Of a stretch of DNA of 64,000 bases, positions 54,974 through 64,000 are shown in pieces (within the stretch, counting starts at the first letter, position 1; every line of letters starts with the position of its first letter). The DNA comes from Phymatolithon calcareum. Lineage: Eukaryota; Rhodophyta; Florideophyceae; Hapalidiales. A model generated the notes under the pieces. It did no database searches. It saw only the letters and a program-made list of their open reading frames with translations, and was not told the origin of the DNA. Location: NCBI GenBank assembly GCA_977006965.1, contig OZ345363.1, forward strand, positions 930,001 to 994,000, given 5' to 3'. The position numbers and the translations under genes are program-made.

Positions 54974-57394
54974 ATGACCGACGATGAGACTTCGGAGAGC
55001 TCCTCTGGCCGTTCCGCAGCCAGTTCTGATTCCTCCGGTTCGGGTACAGATTCTCAAGCCTCAAGCGGTTCTTCGTCAAGCGACGTCAGCAGCCGCAGCG
55101 GAAGCAGCAATGGTAGCAGGCTGGCTGACATCAAACGCGCTGACCAGATATTCGGAAGAAATTCGTCTATCACCGGTACTATGGGGTATGCTCGTCTCTC
55201 AAGCGCTGGAAAGGCCACTGTGGATCACATGATTCGCAAGCGTTGCACCATTATCGGCCGAGCTGGATTTGACGCGGATTGCCAAATCCGTTCTGATTCT
55301 GGACTTGTCTCGCGTCGCCACGCACGTCTCTTTTGGGACGAAGAAGCAGACCAGTGGGCAATTGAATGCCTGTCACACAAGAATGGAATGCTTGTCGACG
55401 GAACTCCGCTCGTTGTCGGTGCCCCTCCCCTCCATTTGCGCTCGAAAAATCTCATTGAGATGGGTGACGCGGCGTTCTTTTTTCTCGAGGCGGCTGGTCC
55501 GACCATTCACACAGGGGATATTATCCGCACCGAGGCCCTCGTCCTGGACCTGCGAGCGTCGAGGAAAAAGAAGCGAATGGCCCCTACAGCTGCCGCCTCC
55601 TATTCTCAACTATCTCGAAAGCGCAGTCGACCTGCCACTTTTGCAGCTGGTTCTTACAAGCGAACTATCATGAATGGCAGGAGGAAGAACCGAAGCGCTG
55701 CAGCTGATGTCGAGACGGACGACTCATCGGAGGAAGAGGACGCTCAAGCTGTAGAGCGTGTCAAGGAAGAGGAACGGATTCGGAAACGACGATCTGCCCC
55801 AACACTTTCATCAAATTCAGCGCGTAAATCAAATATTGGCAAGCCCTCGACTGAGGTATTAGAGGAGGACGACATCTCCCCAACTAAGAGCATTGATTAT
55901 CCGACTCCCCGTCCAGTATCAGTGAAGCGGAAATCGGGCCTGAAGAAAAATGCAAGCAACGCAACTCCGGCCAAGAAGCGCAAGACCTCTGCTCTACAAT
56001 CTCCAGCTTTCTCAGGAAATGCCGGTACACCTCCTATTTTTCGAGATGAATGGAACAAAAAAGAGAAAACAGACTTTGGGAGAGCACTCTTTGCCATTGG
56101 GGTCAATCCGACTCGAGACGCCGAAGGGAATGTTACATATGACTGGACGCGGTTTCGGGGCATTGCTGAACTTTCAAAGAAATCAGATGCCATGCTGGCA
56201 GATTACTACGAGCGAATGATGCATGATGTGGAAACTCTGCTTGAAGAAGAGGAGCGCGAAAAAAGGACAAAAGGGCCAAGGACGAAACACAAGCCAAAAT
56301 GTGATTGTGTTGTTTGCGAAAATACGCGCAAGTCACGGCGTAAGAAAAGAGAGGAAAACAATGTTCCAGGTAATGCGTCCGCAGCGGAAACCGACGGTGA
56401 AAATGACGAAGTAGCTGTGAAAAGCACTGGTCGTACAGAAGACCGTCTTGTTGGCCTGGTGACAGCGCAAAAACTCAGAGTTAGAATGAGTATTCATGAA
56501 GCAGCGAGACAGGTGGATTCCGAGGCAGGTACGGCAGTTATTAGTAAGCTAAGCTCACAGAGCAATACCTCTGGCGCTGGCGGCGATTTACCGGAATGGT
56601 GGGTCACAGGGAAGCACGACCGGGCGCTCATGGTTGGGACAGCGAAGCACGGAGTTGGTCAATGGCAGGAAATATGGAAGGACGATGAACTCGAGGAATT
56701 TGCAGATGTGCGCGAGGAGCATGGCGAGAATGTACAGTGGCCAACATCTCAAACGGCCATGAAGCGTCTTCGAGAAGTTGCAAGTTCTATCAATGCAGAA
56801 ATTAGAAGACTGACGAAACGTGAAGCGAGGCGTGCTGCAGTGCGGGCTGAAAAGGGAGAGGAGTTGAGCACTTCGAAGGAGGTCAAGTCCAAGGGCAAAG
56901 GAAAAGGCAAGAGCAAAGCGAAGGTCACTGCCGCGGAAAAGGGTTCCGGGAGAGGTACGGCCAAAGGCAGAGGAAGAGGGAAAAACAGCGCCAAGAACGA
57001 AACAAAGGTTTCAGTTGCCAAACATCGATCTGCCTATACGTACGGAGATGGTGGAGGAGCTGAAGCGCAAACTCAAAGTGAGAGAACTGAGTCGCGGACA
57101 TCAACGCAAGAAGAAAGCGACCTTGAGATCGGTTTCGAAGGAAATGCAGGCGAAGAGCAATCACGGCAGATAACAAACGACGTTGATGTGGATGATGACG
57201 AGGTAGAGATTGAAGTTGAAGAGGAGGAGGAATTTGAGGTTGAGGTAGAAGAGTATGCTGAGGACGTAGAACAGCCGCAAGGGAAGCAGGCGATGGAAAC
57301 GGATGACGAGGACGATGAGGTCGATGACGAAGAAGTCGATGAGGGCGAAGACAAAGTGGAATATGAAACGGCGTCTGAGTCTGGCTCCGACTAG
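54974..57394 (+). CDS. FHA-domain protein with CHD6-9-like modules
   Basis: 806 residues, no intron; ATG at 54974 (ACAATGA) is the first ATG in frame. Residues 1-50 are Ser-rich. Residues 71-175 form an FHA domain: CTIIGR, SGLVSRRHARLFW and HKNGMLVDGTPL, with the Arg, Ser and His positions that bind phosphothreonine. A basic disordered linker follows. At about 353-415, FRDEWNKKEKTDFGRALFAI, DWTRFRGIAEL and KSDAMLADYYERM resemble the SANT/SLIDE-like region of CHD6-9 remodellers. A CDCVVCEN cluster lies at about 440. At about 538-575, LPEWWVTGKHDRALMVGTAK then HGVGQW matches the CHD7/8 WW..GKHD..L..G..KHG motif. The C-terminus is highly acidic (about 735-806). The chromodomains and SNF2 ATPase are absent. 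Probably a nuclear chromatin adaptor reading phosphorylation. Confidence 0.82.
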   Translation: MTDDETSESSSGRSAASSDSSGSGTDSQASSGSSSSDVSSRSGSSNGSRLADIKRADQIFGRNSSITGTMGYARLSSAGKATVDHMIRKRCTIIGRAGFDADCQIRSDSGLVSRRHARLFWDEEADQWAIECLSHKNGMLVDGTPLVVGAPPLHLRSKNLIEMGDAAFFFLEAAGPTIHTGDIIRTEALVLDLRASRKKKRMAPTAAASYSQLSRKRSRPATFAAGSYKRTIMNGRRKNRSAAADVETDDSSEEEDAQAVERVKEEERIRKRRSAPTLSSNSARKSNIGKPSTEVLEEDDISPTKSIDYPTPRPVSVKRKSGLKKNASNATPAKKRKTSALQSPAFSGNAGTPPIFRDEWNKKEKTDFGRALFAIGVNPTRDAEGNVTYDWTRFRGIAELSKKSDAMLADYYERMMHDVETLLEEEEREKRTKGPRTKHKPKCDCVVCENTRKSRRKKREENNVPGNASAAETDGENDEVAVKSTGRTEDRLVGLVTAQKLRVRMSIHEAARQVDSEAGTAVISKLSSQSNTSGAGGDLPEWWVTGKHDRALMVGTAKHGVGQWQEIWKDDELEEFADVREEHGENVQWPTSQTAMKRLREVASSINAEIRRLTKREARRAAVRAEKGEELSTSKEVKSKGKGKGKSKAKVTAAEKGSGRGTAKGRGRGKNSAKNETKVSVAKHRSAYTYGDGGGAEAQTQSERTESRTSTQEESDLEIGFEGNAGEEQSRQITNDVDVDDDEVEIEVEEEEEFEVEVEEYAEDVEQPQGKQAMETDDEDDEVDDEEVDEGEDKVEYETASESGSD

Positions 57395-58726
57395 TCTATA
57401 TGCCGGAGTAAAGTGTCCATAAGGATACTTTTGTGTTTCGCTGTGGCGTTGTCGGGCAGTGCCGGACGAGGTTGTATTATTACGAAGCAGTTTATTATAG
57501 AAAGCTGTGCGCGCCGTGGATGTTGGGATCATTTCTACGGAATCCGGCGCCACTTGAAGAAGAAGAGCTGGGACGTTTGGGAAGATGATGCACGACCACG
57601 ATGAAGCATGTAATGCTAAAGCCAGAGTCGACAAGCGAGGAAGACAGAAGTTTGCTTGGGCGATCACCAAAATTCTGAACCGTACGTAATAAGGCCAGGC
57701 TTTGGCAAAATCAACGTGCCATTTCATCCCCAGCTGGGTAGTTCGCCACCTTCAGAATAAGCGATGATAGTTCGAGTGTCCATCTATTGTAAGAGGCTGG
57801 ACATATCTCTGTCTAACTCTCTCGGTGTGGTCAAATTGAATTCATCTGCACTTCAGTTTATGTCATTGCCGTTTCCTCCAGTTCCGTATATCGTTTCCCG
57901 TTCAGACCAATGGTTACAGTGGTAATCGGGATGTCAAAATCCAGTCATATCCAGTGCAGCTCTCAGAACAATGTTGTCACATATCCTAATAGCCATAGCA
58001 CTGCTTTTCGAAGTTCTGTGGAATATCAGATGTGATTGTATTTCAGTATAAAGCTTCGAAACTGGAACAGGAGCACTTCTTCTCCTTTCCAGCTATTCCT
58101 CGTGGATGCAATGTTTTTAACTTTACCACCTCTCATCACGCTCATTAAGCCTGCACTCATTCTTTAGAACAATGGCAGCGCACTACGAGACGGCAGTACA
58201 TCTCTTACGGAGCCCTGTATGGACAAGCTCACTTAATCTATGGGCGCATCAAAAATCCCCATAAAGGTGCAATAATAAGGGAGTTGGGAATGGAATGCAA
58301 TTTGCAATCTTTTTTTAAAAAAAGTACTGCACAGGTCTGCCGGTACTACTGTACATCCGATCTTATTGTTCTCCGAATAGGGCTTCTTGAAGTACAGCAG
58401 TGTGTTCCTGATGACTTATGAAGATTCAATTTCACTGTCTGACGGTCAAAAAGTGCTCTCTAACCCGGTGCGTATCTGCCGGAACAGGAGGCCTTCAAGG
58501 TCATGGTGTGATGTGACACGTGTTAAATATGAACCCAAATCTGCCCAATATTCTTCGTAGCTCACCCCACTACGATTCTTCCAACGAAGGTGAAGGTACC
58601 CGTGAAGGGCGCGTGCCGCTGTTGCGACAAAGAGCCATGAACGAATGACCAGTGGAGGCAATTCCACCACCCAAAAGAAGAAGGTAAATTCCTCTTCTCG
58701 TTTTCCGTCAACACGCAGGCTCAAAT
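57395..58726. other. intergenic, nothing recognised
   Basis: Short frames on both strands without domains. It lies between two genes on the same strand and should contain the promoter of the gene at 58727. Confidence 0.4.
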
Positions 58727-61681
58727 ATGCAGGCACTTCGACCAACATCCTGGCTTACCGACTTTACTGGCGTTGAACGCGTGGAACTTGTATGGGCGGA
58801 AGTGCAGAAATTACGTGCACTCATCCGCGTCTATGCCGCGAAAGAGAAGAAATGGAATTCAGACCTCGTAAGTCTGATGTGTGAGGAATACGCTCGATTT
58901 TTGCTAGTGAAACTCGCCCTTGCAGACGACATGTGCAAACTATTGGCAGTTCCCAATGGTATCCGCTGGGTCTGGGAGCGTCACCTTCTTCACAATTCAA
59001 AGCACTACGAGAAATTTCAAACACTGCTTGACGGCCATCTCGGCTTTGTGGAGCACCCGACAGCCGATGAAAACGCACGCCGCGGCATAACTTGGCATGT
59101 GTACTCTCTGGCCTTCGGCAAGTATCCCCCATGTGAAGTATGGCAACCCCCAGCTAATCGGCCAATTGCTGAAAACTTAGCGCATGAACCGAAGCGACGA
59201 GAGCAGGACAACCTAGGAGACACTCCGTGCTCCTCAACAAGTTTGCGGGATGAAGAAAGGAAATCAGGTCGTCGTGGCATTGTTTCCGATAAAACGGCAG
59301 AGAAAATGCCCAAGAACACGAAATCCTCAGTGGCTCAACCTGATCCAATGCCCGTACCTACAGGACAGGTTGAAGTAACCCGTGCGGATGGCGCTGCATT
59401 GCCGTCAGGTTTTCAGAGACCGCCAATATTTCCGGCAAGTGCTCCTGATTCTGTTCGAAATTCAGGCTTACCAAGGACTCAAAAACCGAGGATAATATCA
59501 TCGATAACTTCTAGCCCAAAGAGCCCCTTGTTTTCAGACCTGCGACCCCCTCGATTCGATAATATGCCCCAGCAAATGCGCATGGCGTCAGCACCCCCAA
59601 GCCTGAACTTTTATCAACTTCCGCCTTCAACTCCTGCAATTCAAGCTGAACACATGGCATCTCAACGAATCAATTTCTCCGGCCTGGAAAGTTCTCAACC
59701 ACGAAGCAGGGCAACTGCAGCGAATCTGTCGCTTTCCGATCAGAAGATTCCCACTTGCGATACGCGTCCCGCTGTGGGCGCCTCAGATTTGCAGAATCTT
59801 CCGATGGGAAAGTCTCATTCTGCACTGTCCTTGTCAGGTCCAAACTCGCCACGATACTTGTCTACACCGCCAAGTCCAAGCTTTAATCATGTCCCTGTTC
59901 AACCAGCGCATGACCCAGGCTTTTCTGGTTTTGAACATCAAGCTGTTCACAGTGTGGAAATTGCAGCTACTGAAATGGTTTTGGCTGCTTCACACACTCC
60001 TCACGCACCAGATCCCGAGTCAGCGATCGTCACTCGAGCAGCATATGTCACACCGCATGTCACTGGCTTACGTGATGTTCGTACCGAGGACGTTGCAGCG
60101 ATCGAGAATCCGCCGCGTGCTACAGACGAGGCTCGTATTCCGCTGCCATCCATTGGTCGTTATCCAAGACAGCCGCTAGGCGACGATTGCTCAATGAACC
60201 CACCCACCACTCCGGTGACACCTTCTTATCCTGAAATCGCGCGCAGTGCGGAACGGCAGCCCGAGTTAACAGACTCAAGAATACGGCAACCAGCCCTCCC
60301 AGCATTTGAAAAACCACCGGCAAAGTTTCGTGCAGAACCGCGCAGGATACAGTGGCTTCGTGAAGAGGCGCAAAAAGATGACTCGTCGGTGGAATGTGTA
60401 ACGCCCTTGCAGCCTAAACGCCAGGCGGCCAGATCATTGATGCGGAAGGCGATGTGCGAACCGGAACGTCTGGTGAGATCGGATGCGAAATCCGAGGCTG
60501 GGGGAGCAGCCCTTTTTTCATTGAGAAGTGCTAATCTGACTCCGCAGAAACGACTCAATGCAGATTTCAAGAAGCGGGCGCCTACTGAGATAAAACCTCA
60601 AGTGCCCAAGTGGCTAAGACCAAAGTCAGCACCGGAAGTCAGCAATCAAACGACGATTGACGTGGACAGCATAGCCCCAAAGCCTAAGAAAGACGACCAG
60701 GCTCCGTTCTCATTGTTCGTACAGCGCCAATCTGGAAGTCATATGCGCATGCACATTGAACCATCCCCGAAAGGGAGTTACGCTGGAAAAGGTCAAGTGG
60801 CCAAACGGGCAAGACCAAATTCAGCACCGAAGGATACCATTCAAAGACCTATTGACATGGACAGTATGGATTCAAACCCCAAGAAAGCAGACCAGGCTCG
60901 GTCTTCGTTGTTTGTACAGCGCCAATCTGGAAGTCATATGCGTGTGCACACTGAACCATCCCTAGAAGGGAGTTTCGCTGGAAAATGTCAAGTGGCCAAA
61001 CGGGCAAGACCAAATTCAGCACCGAAGGACAACACTCAAAGAACTATTGACGTGGACAGTATGGACTCAAACCCCAAGAAAGCAGACCAGGCTCGGTCTT
61101 CGCTGTTTGTCCAGCGCCAATCTGGAAGTCATAAGCGCGTGCGCACTAACCCATCGCTGGAAGAAGGGAATTCCGATGGGATATCTCCCGTACCGACCAT
61201 CCGTGATAAAGTGAACAAAACGGAAGCAGATGCTGGACGGCACGGTAGCGCTTCGCAGTCTACTACCCCAAGGACGTCCGTGCCTCCGCTTCTCAAGGTG
61301 GGAGAGATTGAAAAGGAAGGGCGGGTGAGAATTTGGCTGCGTCAGTCCAAGAAACCTGGACCATCGCGATGTGCAGGTCGTCCAAGCGGAAAACCATGGA
61401 TAGGCATGGACGGTATAAAGACGCGATACACTCTTACGGAACTGGCTACAAAACTGAGAGCTTATCTGGAACGAGCTTTGGTCGGGCAGAAGCTAGAGAT
61501 GTATGCTGAGACGGATGTATCGTGCTGGGGGCTTCTGTATTGTGGAAGGGATGGCGTGGAGCGGGCGATTGAAGGCGATGGAATGTCTTTCCGAGAAGTG
61601 CTTTTGCGAGAGGGATATATGCACTCAAAATTGCCCACGTTGAACGTCGTGGTGGTGACGGGTCCGAAAAAGCCGACATAA
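58727..61681 (+). CDS. large protein with DUF1399-like N-terminus and three 65-aa repeats
   Basis: 984 residues, uninterrupted. The N-terminal 140 residues include EYARFLLVKLALADDMCKLL, IRWVWERHLLHNSKHYEKF, LGFVEHPT and HVYSLAFGKYPPCEVW. This resembles the DUF1399 / glycine-rich-domain-protein core (WxWHxHxL...Y....G...H...T..Y...FG..PP..W). Residues about 150-640 are Pro/Ser-rich and disordered. About 657-806 hold three near-identical units of 65 residues around FVQRQSGSHMR and QVAKRARPNSAPKD. The C-terminal 120 residues (VRIWLRQSKKPGPSRCAGRP, YTLTELATKLRAYLERAL, WGLLYCGRDGVE) look like a folded alpha/beta domain I do not recognise. No enzymatic motif is evident. The repeats carry basic KRAR motifs that could be nuclear localisation signals. 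Confidence 0.7.
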   Translation: MQALRPTSWLTDFTGVERVELVWAEVQKLRALIRVYAAKEKKWNSDLVSLMCEEYARFLLVKLALADDMCKLLAVPNGIRWVWERHLLHNSKHYEKFQTLLDGHLGFVEHPTADENARRGITWHVYSLAFGKYPPCEVWQPPANRPIAENLAHEPKRREQDNLGDTPCSSTSLRDEERKSGRRGIVSDKTAEKMPKNTKSSVAQPDPMPVPTGQVEVTRADGAALPSGFQRPPIFPASAPDSVRNSGLPRTQKPRIISSITSSPKSPLFSDLRPPRFDNMPQQMRMASAPPSLNFYQLPPSTPAIQAEHMASQRINFSGLESSQPRSRATAANLSLSDQKIPTCDTRPAVGASDLQNLPMGKSHSALSLSGPNSPRYLSTPPSPSFNHVPVQPAHDPGFSGFEHQAVHSVEIAATEMVLAASHTPHAPDPESAIVTRAAYVTPHVTGLRDVRTEDVAAIENPPRATDEARIPLPSIGRYPRQPLGDDCSMNPPTTPVTPSYPEIARSAERQPELTDSRIRQPALPAFEKPPAKFRAEPRRIQWLREEAQKDDSSVECVTPLQPKRQAARSLMRKAMCEPERLVRSDAKSEAGGAALFSLRSANLTPQKRLNADFKKRAPTEIKPQVPKWLRPKSAPEVSNQTTIDVDSIAPKPKKDDQAPFSLFVQRQSGSHMRMHIEPSPKGSYAGKGQVAKRARPNSAPKDTIQRPIDMDSMDSNPKKADQARSSLFVQRQSGSHMRVHTEPSLEGSFAGKCQVAKRARPNSAPKDNTQRTIDVDSMDSNPKKADQARSSLFVQRQSGSHKRVRTNPSLEEGNSDGISPVPTIRDKVNKTEADAGRHGSASQSTTPRTSVPPLLKVGEIEKEGRVRIWLRQSKKPGPSRCAGRPSGKPWIGMDGIKTRYTLTELATKLRAYLERALVGQKLEMYAETDVSCWGLLYCGRDGVERAIEGDGMSFREVLLREGYMHSKLPTLNVVVVTGPKKPT
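60695..61144 (+). repeat. three coding repeats with a 195-bp period
   Basis: Units start with GACCAGGCTC at 60695, 60890 and 61085. The shared segment, CAGCGCCAATCTGGAAGTCATA, lies about 27 bp after each start. Units 2 and 3 are more alike than either is to unit 1, and the third is truncated at its 3' side. Confidence 0.9.
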
Positions 61682-63509
61682 TAGGGTTTGGGGATTTATA
61701 CTTTTGAATAATACGTCAAGGTTGTACACGAAACGTCTCCGACTTGTTTTCGAACTTAAATAAACACATCAATCCGTATTGTCATCGATAAATTTCTGCA
61801 TGAGAGAATGGCAATGAGGTGCCAATTGCATGGTTGAAGAAATACAGAAAAAGGCGGGTGGGGGAGGAACCATGGTCGTCTGTGGGGACAACCGGCGACA
61901 CAGAATGCTGGGCGCCACATTGTATGTCTCATCAATCCAATCGGGTTGATGTGGGGTACTTCGGATGTCCCTGAGAGGCCAAAAACGACTCTGCCAGGGA
62001 CATCCGATGGACGACCTTGACGTGCTACCTAGATTTTGGGCAGCACCTCAAGGTCGTCCTCGAATGTCCCTGGGAGGTTGCTCTACAGTAGACATTTTGA
62101 TGAAACGAATATTTAAGTTCGAAAGCAAGCCGGAGATGTTTCGTAAACAACCTTGACGTGTTATCCAAAATGTAGATAACACGTCAAGGTTGTATTTCGT
62201 ACTCATGGCTCACAGGTATTCGACGCATTGTTCGCTTCAACAAGTCGTGCATCACGTGCCCAGAGTGTAACGTGGACATAGGAGGCAGCGAGGGACCAGA
62301 CGACCAATGGCGTTTTCGGTTTCATGCATTGGGTTGTGGCAACCACGGAGTCGAGTGAGCTTGCAACAGGCGATTGTATGGCACTGAGCGCATCAGCAGC
62401 ACCGGCGACATAGTATATATGAGAGGTAGGCAAGCGCGCGTAGTCTATCGAGAAGCGTGCAGGCGGGGACTGTTGGGACCATTGTGACAGGAGTGCTTCC
62501 TCGTCGATGTAGCCATTGGTAGAAACGCAATGAAGGTCGGCATCAGCGCTGCGGACACAGGCAGAGGAAAGACGACCCGCGTAGAAGACGGTACTCCAGT
62601 TTGCAACGTGCAGGAAGAAGACGCCGCATTTGGTGAGGACGAATTCGATCGAAATAATTTATAGTTTACGTTAACTATTAATTGCCCGTACGGCATGACG
62701 AGGAGAGCCGCAAGAGATGCGGTCGAGAAGACAGCGGTTCAACCAATGACCGTTCAGACGAATGATGCAGGCGAGCATCATGCTGTGCATCGGAAAGCAA
62801 TTGCTTAGTCATCGCCATTGCATGATGCAGTGCCCAGAAGCCAAACGATTTAAAGTACTGTACAGTGCTTTGCCAAGCCGTTCATTGTTTTGCCGTCGAA
62901 ACTAATTGAGTGTCGTTTCCCTGCCATGCTGGCGAAGTGCGCTGACAACACTTGTTTTTCATTGCAAGATAGAGAACGGTCCGGTTTGGAAAACAATTTC
63001 TGCCGATGGCGGCGAGAAAAAACAGTGCCTCGTTCGGCCATCATAAAGCACTCAATTGATCTCGATCCCACAGAAGGTAAAAAAACTGTCGACGAACCCA
63101 AATTTTGTGGTACAATACTGTAAAAACTTTGTGTCTATTCTCCCCCTTCCGCGCGGTCCCTCGATCTCTGAATGCAGTCGCACAAACAAACGCACCCGAA
63201 GCGACAAATTGCGCGAAAAATGAGTTATTTGCGTTAAATTTCATGGGATCCGATCCGCCCTCTCATTCGTCTACGGCGACAATACTGTATAGCATTCCCA
63301 ACTCGTTTCATACGCACACCCACCCACCCACAACGGCCAATTTACAGACACAATTGATTTTTATGCACCTGCGTACAAATTTTTGTACAAAAGCCCTTCC
63401 ACAAACCACCCACCGCCATATTGGGGGCGAGTCCCCTCGTGCAGCAACGCAACGCATTCGCACACCATCCCTCCCGCTGCTCCGTCAGTCCTCTTCCCGA
63501 ATCCGCGCC
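61682..63509. other. intergenic with a hairpin-rich segment
   Basis: Apart from the inverted repeats at 61713-62193 I see no supported feature. Minus frames at 62203-62433, 62445-62696 and 62850-63101 lack recognisable domains. Confidence 0.4.
61713..62193. repeat. cluster of nested inverted repeats (foldback-type element?)
   Basis: An outer pair, 61713-61740 and 62132-62159, is inverted with three mismatches (CGTCAAGGTTGTA... / ...ACAACCTTGACGT). Inside are hairpin A (61961-61973 with 61995-62007, TCGGATGTCCCTG, perfect) and hairpin B (62010-62026 with 62042-62058, GACGACCTTGACGTGCT, one mismatch). Hairpin C (62147-62165 with 62175-62193, ACAACCTTGACGTGTTATC, perfect 19 bp, 9-nt loop) overlaps the right outer arm. 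The motif ACCTTGACGT or its complement occurs at every arm except those of A. Confidence 0.85.
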
Positions 63510-64000
63510 ATGCCCATCGGCACCGTGTACCGACCGCCTCCGCGGAAGCGCTCCAGCACGACGCTAGGCTCACTTCCGGACGGCGTCTCCTCCCCGAATT
63601 CCCCGTCACTTCCGGCCGGCCGTGCACAATCCAACCTTGAGGCGCGCATCGCTGAATTTACCGTCTCCGGTCCGGGGGGCGGTCCCACTTCGCCGAGACT
63701 GAATTCCAATGCTGCATCGGTGCGCTCGACCGGTGCACTGCCGCCGAAACCGCCCACTTCGCCGCCGGTTCCGCATCGTAATAGCGCTCCCCCCATGCCG
63801 GTCTCGCCAACGCAGCAGAGCGCTCAGCAGCATTATCATGCGCAACCGCCCCCGCCAGAACAGCGCCAGCGACCGACTTCCGCCCCGCTTCCGCCTTCGA
63901 CACCGCCGGCGCAGCAGGCACCTCCTCCTGCGCCGGTGTACCCACCCGCTGTGCCGGTGCAACGTGCGGTGTCTCCTGTACAGCAGTCGCGCGTCGCTGT
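63510..64000 (+). CDS. proline-rich protein, N-terminal part (runs off window)
   Basis: ATG at 63510 (GCCATGCCC) opens a frame that is still open at the right edge, 163 codons. It starts MPIGTVYRPPPRKRSSTTLG. It is rich in Pro, Ser and Gln, with stretches such as GALPPKPPTSPPVP (SH3-binding-like PxxP), QQSAQQHYHAQPPPPEQRQR and QQAPPPAPVYPPAVPV. No folded domain is visible yet. Possible functions include a cytoskeletal or trafficking adaptor or a transcription factor; the decisive domain would lie beyond 64000. The opposite strand also has long frames (63485-63962), an effect of the GC-rich composition. Confidence 0.55.
   Translation, partial: MPIGTVYRPPPRKRSSTTLGSLPDGVSSPNSPSLPAGRAQSNLEARIAEFTVSGPGGGPTSPRLNSNAASVRSTGALPPKPPTSPPVPHRNSAPPMPVSPTQQSAQQHYHAQPPPPEQRQRPTSAPLPPSTPPAQQAPPPAPVYPPAVPVQRAVSPVQQSRVA

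Noticed and set aside
58446-58748. A 100-codon minus frame overlapping the start of the 984-residue gene
   Set aside because: No recognisable domain, and it overlaps a well-supported plus-strand gene.
63361-63962. Minus-strand Arg/Gly-rich frames opposite the proline-rich gene
   Set aside because: They are the antisense of a GC-rich proline-codon region; the plus frame has a better start and composition.
1-64000. tRNA, rRNA or CRISPR features
   Set aside because: I looked for B-box-like GGTTCGAATCC patterns, conserved rRNA stretches and regularly spaced direct repeats, and found none that hold up.

Overview
This looks like a repeat-rich nuclear region of a red alga. A fragment of plastid DNA at about 23.43-24.37 kb carries fabH, psbX and accD in a row, a gene set found in rhodophyte-type plastids. 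The surrounding genes are eukaryotic: a histone H3, a nitrate reductase with a spliceosomal intron, FHA/CHD-like chromatin modules and a secreted cysteine-rich protein. Introns are few and short (67-94 nt). A florideophyte such as Chondrus is plausible, but the species cannot be fixed from this window.

Layout. 0-22 kb is mostly decayed mobile DNA on the minus strand: two KDZ-like transposase relics, LTR copies of one retrotransposon family, a pogo-like relic, a Helitron fragment and the wreck of a large membrane/Sel1-repeat gene. 22.7-24.4 kb holds a Harbinger-type transposase joined to the plastid insert. 26.2-28.0 kb has a solo LTR with a perfect 5-bp target duplication and a nitrate reductase gene cut off after its molybdenum domain.

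28.07-34.41 kb is the centrepiece. It is one complete Mutator-like element with 143-bp terminal inverted repeats (4 mismatches) and a perfect 10-bp target duplication, inserted 81 bp upstream of the nitrate reductase start. Besides a recently broken MULE transposase it carries two intact genes: a divergent histone H3 and a J-domain-like protein whose HPD motif reads HTN. I know of no described transposon of this kind.

35-39.3 kb has a zinc-finger gene, a GCGGCG-type minisatellite and an intact aminoglycoside-phosphotransferase-fold gene. 41-48.5 kb is a second transposon cluster: a MITE, a pogo element, a MULE with a perfect 10-bp target duplication and a nested hAT-like MITE, and a second MULE. 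A PiggyBac-like relic lies at 50.8-52.0 kb.

52.8-64 kb is a gene island, all genes on the plus strand: a secreted cysteine-rich protein, an FHA protein with CHD6-9-like modules, a DUF1399-like protein with three 65-residue repeats, then a hairpin-rich element and the start of a proline-rich gene running off the right edge. No tRNA, rRNA or CRISPR array was recognised.
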